A DNA stretch of 64,000 nt from Paraburkholderia guartelaensis (GTDB lineage: Bacteria; Pseudomonadota; Gammaproteobacteria; Burkholderiales; Burkholderiaceae), in the NCBI RefSeq assembly GCF_004353905.1, contig NZ_SMOD01000002.1, positions 248,001 to 312,000 of the forward strand, read 5' to 3'. A model generated the notes under the pieces. That model made no database searches. It worked only from the letters and a program-made list of their open reading frames with translations, and was not told where the DNA came from. Positions 27,833-38,169 of the stretch are shown here, piece by piece (within the stretch, counting starts at the first letter, position 1; each line of letters opens with the position of its first letter). A program made the position numbers and the translations under genes.

Positions 27833-28377
27833 TGGCCTTTCCTTGTTTTCGCATCGGTATGCAAGTGTTGCCCCTGTGCGGGGCGGCACCTACTTTCTTT
27901 GCGGCGGCAAAGAAAGTAGGCAAAGAAAGCCGCTCAAACCGCTAATGCCTGCCACGGTTCACAGCTCGACTTAAATGGTGAATGGCTCCGGAGCGTCTGT
28001 CGCCTCGCACCACCAAACTTAGTGACAAGGCAGTCATTCATCCCGCTGCTCGCTACGCGCGCTGCGGTCGGGTCTGCACGGGAAACCGAAAGGCATTTCA
28101 GGCTTCGCGATAATGCACGCGCCCCAACGGGGTTGGGTTATGCCCATCGGCGCGCGGAGCGCCGCCGGAAGGATGAGCGCCTTGTCACTACCTTTGAAGG
28201 TGCGAGGCGACAGACGCTCCGGAGCCATTCACCATTTACGGCGCGATGTGAACTGTGGCAGGCACTAGCGGTTTGAGCGGCTTTCTTTGCCTACTTTCTT
28301 TGCCGCTGCAAAGAAAGTAGGTGCCGCCCCGCACAGGGGCAACGCCTGCATACCGACGCGAAAACAAGAAAAGGCCA
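27833..28377. repeat. 545-bp imperfect palindromic intergenic element
   Basis: The two halves, roughly 27834-28025 and 28185-28376, are inverted repeats of each other. Examples are GGCCTTTCCTTGTTTTCGC against its counterpart ending at 28376, and GGAGCGTCTGTCGCCTCGCACC against the copy starting at 28199. Each arm holds its own perfect 14-base hairpin, CCTACTTTCTTTGC / GCAAAGAAAGTAGG, at 27889-27920 and 28290-28321. The centre is less symmetric but keeps pairing blocks (TTAGTGACAAGG against CCTTGTCACTA). No open frame of substance lies inside. From memory similar hairpin sequence recurs between Burkholderia-group genes; that is not checked. It separates two convergent genes and could terminate both. 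Confidence 0.85.
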
Positions 28378-28420
28378 AAGCGGCCAGAAGCCGCGAAAAA
28401 AGGCCTAAAAAAGCAAAAAC

Positions 28421-30907
28421 CTACTTACCCCGAGCAACAACCCCATCCAACACCCGCTCGACAGCATCAACATACTGCTGCTTCCCAAACCGCTCCCGAG
28501 CAGTAGCAAGCCCTTGCGCAGCAAGCCCATCCCGCAACACTGCGTCATCGTGCAGCTTGCCGATGGTAGCAGCCAGCTCCTTCGCATCACCTGGCGTACA
28601 GAGCAAACCGCTCTTGCCGTGCTCGACGATCTCAGTCACACCACCATCACGAGAGGCAACGACCGGCCTTTGCGCCAGCATCCCCTCAACAACTACACGC
28701 CCAAACGGCTCAGGCGTAATAGACGTATGCGCGATCACATCAACGGCCCGCATGCACGCCGCAATGTCATGCCGGAAGCCGAGAAAATGCACACGCTCCT
28801 GCAACCCGTTCGCTTCGACGAATGCGTGCAGTTCTGCGGCATAAGCATCCTCACCGAACAGCGGCGCGCCCACAAACACAGCATGCGCACGCGGCTCGTC
28901 GAGCAACGCTTCGAGCAGCACATGCTGGCCTTTCCAGCGCGCAAGCCGGCTGAAAGCACCAACCAGGAACGCGTCTTCGGGCAACCCGATCTGCGCACGC
29001 AACTGCGCCTGCGGCACACGCGCGAGCGCACGAAACGGCGATTCATCCACGCCGTTGTGCACCACGTCGATGCGCTTCGCGTCGAAGCGCGTGAGTTGCG
29101 CAAACACCTTCGCCGATGCATGCGAGTTCGCGATCACATGCGCAAGTCCCAGCTTCGCGCAGCCCTTGATCACGGCGCGCTGCACGCGGCCGAAATGCTC
29201 GTCGCTCACGATGTCACGCAAATGCCAGACCACCGGCTTGCGTGCGAGTTTGCCCGCGATCACGCCGATCACCATCGCGCGCTGCGTGTTGGCGTAAAGC
29301 ACGTCGGCTTCGCGCGCGCGGCGGCGCGTCTCGCGCACGAGCGCGGCGATGCCCGCTAGCACACCCAGACGCGGCGCCGTGCCGCCATCGCGGCGCACCT
29401 TGTTCAACGCGCCCGAATCGAGCACCTCAACACGCGCGCCCGCTTTGTCGAGCGCCTCCCTGAAGGGACCGTCGTTGAAGAGCAGCACGTCGATACGCGA
29501 GCGCAAACCCTTCACCACTTCCAGCAGCGATAGCTCGGCGCCGCCCAGCACGCCGCTCTGGTCGATGGCGAGCACGCGTGGCGCGTCCGCCGCGTCCGCA
29601 TCGATCTCGAACGGGGCCGCGCCGTGTGCCGAGCCTGCCTGCGCAATCGCCGGCACTGCCTTCGCCACACGCGCAAAGAATTGCTCGCGGAAATGCCGTG
29701 AAGAGAAACGTTCGGCGTTCGCGCGGCAATCTTCAGCGCGGAATCGGCCAGGATCGCTTTCGAACGATTCGACGGCGTCGATGATCGCGTCTGCGTTCTG
29801 CTCTTCGAAGAACAGGCCCGTCGGGCGCGAACCCGTGTCGCGCACCGTTTCGAGCGCGCCGCCCTTGCCATAGGCAATCACGGGCGTGCCGCAAGCCTGC
29901 GCCTCGACCACCGAAATGCCGAAGTCTTCTTCCGCTGCGAACACGAACGCCTTGGCGCGGCGCATCCGGTCATGCAGTACGGCGAACGGCTGATAGCCCA
30001 GCACTTCCACGTTGGGCGTCGCCTTCGCGCGAACCTTGTGCATGTCGGGGCCGTCGCCGATCACCACGAGGCGTCGCTCGGGCATTCGCGCGAACGCCTC
30101 GACGATCAGGTCGATCTTCTTGTACGGCACGAGCCGCGAAGCGGTCAGATAGAAGTCTTCCTTCGTCGTTTCCAGCTCGAACGCGTCGATGTCCACGGGC
30201 GGATAGACCACCTCGGCCTGGCGCTGGTACACCTTCTGGATGCGCCGCGCGATGAACTCCGAGTTGGCGACGAACTGGTCCACCGAATTCGCCGTGCGCA
30301 CGTCCCAGTTGCGGATGTAGTGCAGGATCAGGCGCGCGAGCATCGACTTCGGCCCGCGCGTGAGGCTCGACTCCTGCAGATACTGATGCTGGAGATCCCA
30401 CGCATAGCGGATCGGCGAATGCACGTAGCTGATATGAAATTGATCCGGTCCCGTGAGCACGCCCTTGGCCACTGCGTGGCTGCTCGAAATCACCACGTCG
30501 TAGCCCGACACGTCGAGCTGCTCGATGGCGAGCGGCATGAACGGCAGGTACGCGCGATAACGCTTGCGCGCGCCGGGCAGCTTCTGGATGAACGAGGTCG
30601 TGGCGCGCTTGCCGCGCAGGAACGTGCGGTCCTTCGAATCGACAAAGTCGACGACCGAGAACAGGTCCGCATCCGGAAAGCAGGCCAGGATCTGCTCGAG
30701 CACCCGCTCCGCGCCCGCGTAGGTCACGAGCCAGTCGTGCACGATGGCCACGCGCGGCGCACGGCCTGCGGCGAGGGCTGGGCGCAGTGGCCGCAGCGGC
30801 ATGACGGCGCCCGTTTCGGGGCGGCGCGGTTTGGTGGCGTCGCGCCGTTGAATGGGCGCGGCGGCGCTTTCGGACGGCGCCGCTTCGTCGATCAGTTCGT
30901 GACTCAT
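28421..30907 (-). CDS. bceR: Two-domain GT-B glycosyltransferase (BceR)
   Basis: An 828-residue protein made of two complete GT4-like glycosyltransferases. Domain one (about 50-420) starts at VAIVHDWLVTYAGAERVLE and ends with FVFAAEEDFGISVVEAQACGTPVIAY. Domain two (about 450-820) starts at VLAIDQSGVLGGAELSLLEV and has VIAHTSITPEPFGRVVVEG. Each keeps the E-x7-E donor-site region. The ATG at 30907 overlaps the flippase stop by four bases. It probably adds two sugars of the repeat unit at the cytoplasmic face. The last 36 codons contain only one C in third position, unlike the rest of the gene. Name from locus order. Confidence 0.88.
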   Translation of the reverse strand: MSHELIDEAAPSESAAAPIQRRDATKPRRPETGAVMPLRPLRPALAAGRAPRVAIVHDWLVTYAGAERVLEQILACFPDADLFSVVDFVDSKDRTFLRGKRATTSFIQKLPGARKRYRAYLPFMPLAIEQLDVSGYDVVISSSHAVAKGVLTGPDQFHISYVHSPIRYAWDLQHQYLQESSLTRGPKSMLARLILHYIRNWDVRTANSVDQFVANSEFIARRIQKVYQRQAEVVYPPVDIDAFELETTKEDFYLTASRLVPYKKIDLIVEAFARMPERRLVVIGDGPDMHKVRAKATPNVEVLGYQPFAVLHDRMRRAKAFVFAAEEDFGISVVEAQACGTPVIAYGKGGALETVRDTGSRPTGLFFEEQNADAIIDAVESFESDPGRFRAEDCRANAERFSSRHFREQFFARVAKAVPAIAQAGSAHGAAPFEIDADAADAPRVLAIDQSGVLGGAELSLLEVVKGLRSRIDVLLFNDGPFREALDKAGARVEVLDSGALNKVRRDGGTAPRLGVLAGIAALVRETRRRAREADVLYANTQRAMVIGVIAGKLARKPVVWHLRDIVSDEHFGRVQRAVIKGCAKLGLAHVIANSHASAKVFAQLTRFDAKRIDVVHNGVDESPFRALARVPQAQLRAQIGLPEDAFLVGAFSRLARWKGQHVLLEALLDEPRAHAVFVGAPLFGEDAYAAELHAFVEANGLQERVHFLGFRHDIAACMRAVDVIAHTSITPEPFGRVVVEGMLAQRPVVASRDGGVTEIVEHGKSGLLCTPGDAKELAATIGKLHDDAVLRDGLAAQGLATARERFGKQQYVDAVERVLDGVVARGK

Positions 30908-32370
30908 GCGCTTTTCCGTGAATTCAGTCGAAAGAGAAGGGAACGGGCGTAGCCGCGCAGCATCGGCGTGGTCGCAACGGACCACACCACGTTGGCAAGC
31001 GCGAGCACGACACCGGCGCCGATTGCGTACAGCGCGTCCGGCAGCCACCACGCGAAAGCGAGCGCGGCAGCGAGGAAACTCAGGTGTGCAAACATATCGA
31101 CGATGATCGTGCGGCTATGAATGCGCGAAAGCCACAGCAGCACGACGTAGTCGAACAGTGCGCGAAACAGCACGGCGGCCGCCGCGCCCGGCAAGCCGAA
31201 GCGCGAAATGCCGAGCCACAGCAGACCTGCAAAAAGCGGCAGTTCCACGAGCCCGACGCGCGCGGCGACGGCAGGATTGTTTTGCGACTGGATAAGAATG
31301 CGCGTGACGCCCGCCTGCCCGACGAGCCACACGGCGATGATCAGCACGCGCCCAACCGGCGCGCCATGCTCGGCGATCACGGGCCCGACCCACGCATGCA
31401 GGAAGGGCTGGAGCACCACGATCGCGCCAATGGCGATCGGCGTGAACACGGCATTGAGAAACTGCAGCGACTGCGCGGCAATTTCATCGGCATGTTCACG
31501 GCCCAGCGCCGAGAGGCGCGGAAACAGCGTGCGCACGAGCGCATTGGGCACCATGTTCAGGCGCGTGACGAGGTTCTGCGGCACGGTGTAGTACGTGACG
31601 AAGCGCGCACCAAGGCCCGCGCCCAGCATCATGCGGTCGAGCGAATCCGCGACCATCGTCGTGATGCTCGCGACCAGCATCCAGCCGCCGAAATTGAAGA
31701 GCGCCTTCGAGGTATCGAGGCGCGGCCCGCGCACCTTGCGAATACCGAGCACGCGCAGCGCCGAGCGGCCGAGCAGGATGGCGGCGGCGAGACGCGCGAA
31801 CACCGCGGCGGCCAGCACGGTCTGCAGATTCGGTTCGTACGCCCAGGCAGCGGCAAGCGGCAGCAGCTGGAACAGGAACGTGCCGAGCGTCTGGTTCGTG
31901 TTGTAGATGCCGAAGCGCTCTGCGCCGTTGATCGCACCCGCGAACACCCAAGAGACATTCGCGACCGGAATCGCCACGGCGAGCCAGGGCAGCGCGAGAT
32001 AGACTTCGTGCCGCAATTCGGGCGTGACGTGCGTGAAGTACGCGGTATAGAGCGCGCCGCCCGAATAGATCAGCAGGCCGCCGATCGCGCCGGTCGTGAA
32101 ATTCAGCCAGAACGCGCTCCAGAACACGCGCTCGCAGGCGTCGGCATCTTTCGACGCATACGCCTTCGAGATCTGGTTCTGCGCGGCCATGCTCATGCCG
32201 AGATCGAGCACGCTGAAGTAGCCGATCAAGGTCCAGACGAGCGCGATCACGCCGTAGCGCTCCACGCCGAGCAGACGGATATACGAAGGCACCGTGACCA
32301 GCGACACGAAGGTCGGCAGCACGAGACCGAACAGATTGATTGCGACGTTGCGCAGAATTCCTTTATCCAT
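30904..32370 (-). CDS. bceQ: Polysaccharide flippase, Wzx type (BceQ)
   Basis: A 488-residue membrane protein of the MOP exporter superfamily with 12-14 predicted helices. It starts with NVAINLFGLVLPTFVSLVTVPSYIRLLGVERYG, the usual first helix pair of Wzx proteins. It would move the undecaprenyl-linked repeat unit across the inner membrane for polymerisation. It lies 30 bp after the beta-propeller gene and overlaps the two-domain glycosyltransferase by four bases. Locus position fits bceQ. Confidence 0.87.
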   Translation of the reverse strand: MDKGILRNVAINLFGLVLPTFVSLVTVPSYIRLLGVERYGVIALVWTLIGYFSVLDLGMSMAAQNQISKAYASKDADACERVFWSAFWLNFTTGAIGGLLIYSGGALYTAYFTHVTPELRHEVYLALPWLAVAIPVANVSWVFAGAINGAERFGIYNTNQTLGTFLFQLLPLAAAWAYEPNLQTVLAAAVFARLAAAILLGRSALRVLGIRKVRGPRLDTSKALFNFGGWMLVASITTMVADSLDRMMLGAGLGARFVTYYTVPQNLVTRLNMVPNALVRTLFPRLSALGREHADEIAAQSLQFLNAVFTPIAIGAIVVLQPFLHAWVGPVIAEHGAPVGRVLIIAVWLVGQAGVTRILIQSQNNPAVAARVGLVELPLFAGLLWLGISRFGLPGAAAAVLFRALFDYVVLLWLSRIHSRTIIVDMFAHLSFLAAALAFAWWLPDALYAIGAGVVLALANVVWSVATTPMLRGYARSLLFRLNSRKSA

Positions 32371-32400
32371 TGGGTATCCAGTTGCGTGGCCCGTAACGGG

Positions 32401-34626
32401 TCAGGCCGGTTTCCAGCGGTACATGAGCACCTTGCCGCGCGCGTCTTCCTCGACGAACACGAGGTATTCGCCGTTTGCCTGGCGATGCGCGGTGATCCCG
32501 AACGGCACGTCGACCCAGCCCGAGGTGTTGCCCACTTCGGCGCCCGGGCCGAAGGTGCCGATCTCCTTCGCGCTGTCCTTGTCGTACACGTGGACGTTGC
32601 CCGCGGGCTCGACCACGAACACGTACTGGCCTTCCACCGTGAGCCCCGCGGGCGTGACGGGCGGTTTCGCTTTCGGGTCCCACGGCAGGCGCAGCATGTA
32701 GTGCTGCTCGGGGTGACCGCTCGACCACTTGTCGTAGCGCACCAGCACACGCCCCGCTTCCTTCCAGAAGCCGGGATCGTGCGGCGCATCGGCCGTGTAA
32801 CCCGTCACGTAGAGCGTGTCGGTCTGCGGCTCGTAGATCGCGCGATGCACCTCGGTGAACGGCGCGGGGACCGCGTACTTGTCGAGCTTGTCGTACGAGT
32901 AGATCGGGTTGCCCTTCGCGTCGAGCCCGCCGAAGCGGAAGCGCCAGATGCCCTTGTCGTCGCGCGCGCGCCAGATGTCGCCGCGGGTGTCGATCCACCA
33001 GCCCCAGCCGCCGGCCAGATGATCGCGGCCCGGATTGCGCGTGAATTCGTCGGCGTCGAAGGCACCGTTGCCGTTCGCATCGCGCCAGATCCAGTCGCCG
33101 CCAGGCTGCGGCGCGTTCGGCACGTTCTGCACCCCGCGGCCGCGGCCCGCGATGAAGCCCGAGGGAATCGCGGTCTCGCCGTCGCGCTGCGCGTCGAAGC
33201 GGTAGATCTTCAGGTGGTCCGCGTACATGTCCGTGAGGAACAGGAACGTGTGCCCGTTCAACGCGCGCGCGGTCGGCAGGCCCGGCCACTGGTCGGTGTG
33301 AAAAACCGGATCGTCGGGATAGCGGAATCGATTGGACAGGAATCCGACATATTTCCAGTCCTGCCCCGGCGGCTTCGACAAGTCGAGTTCGAAGCGCTTG
33401 TTGCCGGTATACACGCTGTTGGGACGCTGCGGGTCCACCCACGCGCCGTCCACGAACAGCAGGCCTTCCAGGTTCCACAAGCGCTTGCCGGCAGGCGTAT
33501 AGGCCTCCAGCGTCGCGCCAAGACCCGCGCCGATGTTGTCTTCGTGCTGCGGCCCGACGCCGTTGGTCGAGACGTAGATGTTCCCGCGCGCATCCGTGCC
33601 AACGCCCGTCAGGCCGTTGAAGCGGCCCGGACCCGGCCGCCCCGCGACGCCTGAGAAGATGCCGCCGCGCTCGCCGAGCGTCGCGCTTTGCGTCCACGAC
33701 TTGCCGTTGCGCGTGAAAATGAGAATCTGCTGACGCGGCCCGTTATCGGCGATCAGCAGGCGCTGCTGCGGATCGAACGCGAGATCCACCGGCACCGAAT
33801 CGTCGGGCAGTGCGAGCGTGTCGTCGAGGCGCTTGCCGTCCGCTGAGTAATGCTCGACGCGCGGGTGCGCGGCGCCCTTACCCGCTTCGGCGCCCGTCAG
33901 CACCCACACCGACCCGTCGGCTGCAAGCGCGATGCGGCCCGGCGCCTGCACGTCCCATTGCCCCTTGCGCTGCATCGAATTCGCGTCGTACACCTCGATG
34001 CGGTTCATCGGCGTGTTGCTCACATAGAGCGTCGAATCTGTTGCCGCGAGTCCGCCAATGTCGGCATGCGTGCCGGTGGGCACTTCGTTGATCTTCAGGA
34101 ACGACGCGGAAAGCTGCGCATGCGGATTGAGCGGATCGGGCGAAGCCTGAAACGCGGCGGCGCGCTTGGGCTCATCGAGTGGCCGGCGCGTGATGCCGTA
34201 CCACTGGCTGCCCTTCGCAGGCCAGATGCCGCTGCCGACGAGGTGCCCCTTCTCGTTGCCCACGCCGACCGCCGCATACAGATAGCGATGATTCACGGCC
34301 ACGGCGTTGCCGCCGGCGCCGCCCCAACCATGCGTGCCGCCGGCAAAGCCGAGCGGCTTGCCGTCCTGGTACGCGCTGATCTCGGCGCCGCTCTCGTCCC
34401 ACGGCGCGTTGGTGAACACCTTGCCTTCGGGCGTGACGGCGATGGCCGTGACGTTGATCTGCATCCACGTGCCTTGGCCGTTGCCAAAGCTATTGCCGAT
34501 CCACGAGGTCGTCACGTTGAGTTGCGGCGCGGCGATGGTCTGAACCGACGACGTGCAGATAAACGTGCACATCGCGGCCAATGCCAACGTCCTGCGCAAG
34601 CGGCGATCGGGATTCGATAACGGCAA
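32401..34626 (-). CDS. bceP: Exported NHL-like beta-propeller protein (BceP)
   Basis: A 741-residue protein rich in propeller-like repeats (IALAADGSVWVLTG, VDLAFDPQQRLLIADN, GVGTDARGNIYVSTN, WWIDTRGDIWRARD) plus a calcium-loop-like DANGNGAFDADEF. I choose a TTG start at 34626 because GGAGG lies seven bases upstream and it gives a proper signal peptide (MPLSNPDRRLRRTLALAAMC, cleavage after IAA). Longer starts put the hydrophobic stretch too far inside. A periplasmic or extracellular role in polymer binding, export or trimming is inferred from context. Enzyme activity is unknown. Name from locus order only. Confidence 0.75.
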   Translation of the reverse strand: MPLSNPDRRLRRTLALAAMCTFICTSSVQTIAAPQLNVTTSWIGNSFGNGQGTWMQINVTAIAVTPEGKVFTNAPWDESGAEISAYQDGKPLGFAGGTHGWGGAGGNAVAVNHRYLYAAVGVGNEKGHLVGSGIWPAKGSQWYGITRRPLDEPKRAAAFQASPDPLNPHAQLSASFLKINEVPTGTHADIGGLAATDSTLYVSNTPMNRIEVYDANSMQRKGQWDVQAPGRIALAADGSVWVLTGAEAGKGAAHPRVEHYSADGKRLDDTLALPDDSVPVDLAFDPQQRLLIADNGPRQQILIFTRNGKSWTQSATLGERGGIFSGVAGRPGPGRFNGLTGVGTDARGNIYVSTNGVGPQHEDNIGAGLGATLEAYTPAGKRLWNLEGLLFVDGAWVDPQRPNSVYTGNKRFELDLSKPPGQDWKYVGFLSNRFRYPDDPVFHTDQWPGLPTARALNGHTFLFLTDMYADHLKIYRFDAQRDGETAIPSGFIAGRGRGVQNVPNAPQPGGDWIWRDANGNGAFDADEFTRNPGRDHLAGGWGWWIDTRGDIWRARDDKGIWRFRFGGLDAKGNPIYSYDKLDKYAVPAPFTEVHRAIYEPQTDTLYVTGYTADAPHDPGFWKEAGRVLVRYDKWSSGHPEQHYMLRLPWDPKAKPPVTPAGLTVEGQYVFVVEPAGNVHVYDKDSAKEIGTFGPGAEVGNTSGWVDVPFGITAHRQANGEYLVFVEEDARGKVLMYRWKPA

Positions 34627-34971
34627 GGCAATTCCTCCGGTCTGATGACGGCAATCTGCCAGGATCATGCCGTACAAACCGTGTGAAAAATCGCCTCTAA
34701 AAAAGGGAAAATAATTCAAAAAAATTCAGTATTTATGACCCATTTCTGAGTGAGCCGGAAATAAATTCCAGAACGCGGGCGCTATGTCTGCAGGCCTTAT
34801 GCAGCCTGGCACAGCCCGGTTTTCCGAATGTCATGCGGATTTCATATCGCGCAAATTCCGGCATTTAAATTCAAAAATCCGGAATCAATATATTTCGGCT
34901 TTTTGAACATTTAATTCTTTCTAGAATGAATCGCGAAGCAATCGCGCATGCATGAACCCACCGGAGAACCG
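34627..34971. promoter_or_regulatory. AT-rich divergent promoter region of bceP and bceO
   Basis: About 345 bp with no gene. It holds the inverted repeat ATTCCGG (34855-34861) / CCGGAAT (34879-34885). The octamer AATTCCGG within it also occurs twice upstream of bceA. Promoters for bceP-bceQ-bceR and bceO-bceN-bceM must lie here. Confidence 0.6.
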
Positions 34972-36066
34972 ATGACCGTTAGCCGCCTAGTCACTCAACA
35001 AGGCCCCGCCGAACATTCCCACCGCATCGTCCAGCTGGACGGTCTGCGTGCCTTCGCCGTGCTCGCCGTGTTCGCGCAGCACGCGTTGCGCGCGCCGCTG
35101 TGGATTGGCGTCGACCTGTTCTTCGTGCTGAGCGGCTTTCTCATCACCGGCATCCTGCTCGAGCGCAAGGCGCGCGGGCAATCGTATTTCAGCTACTTCT
35201 ATGCGCGCCGGGTGCGCCGTATCCTGCCGCCCTACGTACTGCTGCTCATCGTTTCGTCGCTGCTGTTCGGCTTCGGCTGGGCGCACTACTGGCCGTGGTA
35301 CGCATTCTTCGCCACCAATATCGGCGACGCGCTCGGCCAGAGCGGGCACGACAGCCTCAACATTCTCTGGTCGCTCGCCGTAGAAGAGCAGTTCTACATC
35401 GTGTGGCCCTTCGTCGTGCTGCTCCTGCCGCAACGGCTCATGGCTGTGGTGGCCGCCGCGCTCATCTTTCTCGTACCCGTGCTGCGCGCCGTCGCGACGC
35501 CGTGGTTCGACTCGTACTGGCCGATCTACTACCTCACGCCGTTCCGCATGGACCTGCTGGCCGCCGGCGCGCTGCTCGCCGTGCTCGTGCGCCGCGACCG
35601 CAATGCGCTCGAGCCCTTCAAATGGCCCGCCGCCGTGCTTTTCTTCGCGGCGCTCGGCGTGCTGGCCTGGCTGCACCTGCACTACCCGCGTTTTCGCGGC
35701 ATGAACACGCCGCTCTCCAACGCGATGCTCTATAGCGTTTCGCTCGTGCTCTGCACCTCCATCGTCGTGTTTGCGCTGCAATCGAAAGGCATCGTGCGGC
35801 GCCTGCTGTCCAACCCGGTGCTCGTCTATATCGGCACGATCAGCTACACGATCTACCTCATTCACCTCACGATTCTCTATGCCGTGTGGCCGCTCCATTA
35901 CGGCCGCATCCAGAGCGCCGCGATTGCGCTCGTCCTCACGCTCGCTTATGCAAGCGCGAGCTGGTTTCTCTTCGAGCGCCGCCTCACGCGCGGTCCGCGC
36001 CGCCGCCCAGCGGCTGAGCCGGTCGACCTCACCGCGCGCGTGAGCCAGTCGAGCCCGCAGTCGTAA
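34972..36066 (+). CDS. bceO: Acyltransferase 3 family membrane protein (BceO)
   Basis: A 364-residue membrane acyltransferase with about ten helices. RIVQLDGLRAFAVLAVFAQH (near residue 15) and GVDLFFVLSGFLITGILLER are the conserved N-terminal motifs, and ILWSLAVEEQFYIVWPF is the later one. It likely acetylates the repeat unit. GGAGA five bases ahead supports the ATG at 34972 over the one at 34948. First of three plus-strand genes, followed by the GDP-mannose dehydratase 37 bp later. Confidence 0.88.
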   Translation: MTVSRLVTQQGPAEHSHRIVQLDGLRAFAVLAVFAQHALRAPLWIGVDLFFVLSGFLITGILLERKARGQSYFSYFYARRVRRILPPYVLLLIVSSLLFGFGWAHYWPWYAFFATNIGDALGQSGHDSLNILWSLAVEEQFYIVWPFVVLLLPQRLMAVVAAALIFLVPVLRAVATPWFDSYWPIYYLTPFRMDLLAAGALLAVLVRRDRNALEPFKWPAAVLFFAALGVLAWLHLHYPRFRGMNTPLSNAMLYSVSLVLCTSIVVFALQSKGIVRRLLSNPVLVYIGTISYTIYLIHLTILYAVWPLHYGRIQSAAIALVLTLAYASASWFLFERRLTRGPRRRPAAEPVDLTARVSQSSPQS

Positions 36067-36073
36067 TTCCTGA

Positions 36074-38090
<2,017 letters not shown>

Positions 38091-38119
38091 CGCTGCTTGC
38101 TGACGCTTGTTCTACAAAT

Positions 38120-38148
38120 AAACCGCCGCTCTCCCGAGCGGCGGTTTT
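38120..38148. terminator. Bidirectional terminator between bceM and bceK
   Basis: Perfect eleven-base stem AAACCGCCGCT / AGCGGCGGTTT with a six-base loop and T/A tails on both sides. It separates convergent genes. Confidence 0.9.
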
Positions 38149-38169
38149 CGTTTGGTCGATCGACTCGCT

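Noticed and set aside
27833..28377. Palindrome interpreted as a retron or diversity-generating element
   Set aside because: No reverse transcriptase frame or template/variable repeat pair lies nearby. The codon gradient alone does not show reverse transcription.
31084..33654. Long plus-strand open frame (856 codons) antisense to bceQ and bceP
   Set aside because: Shadow of two well-supported genes; no domain, charged low-complexity composition.
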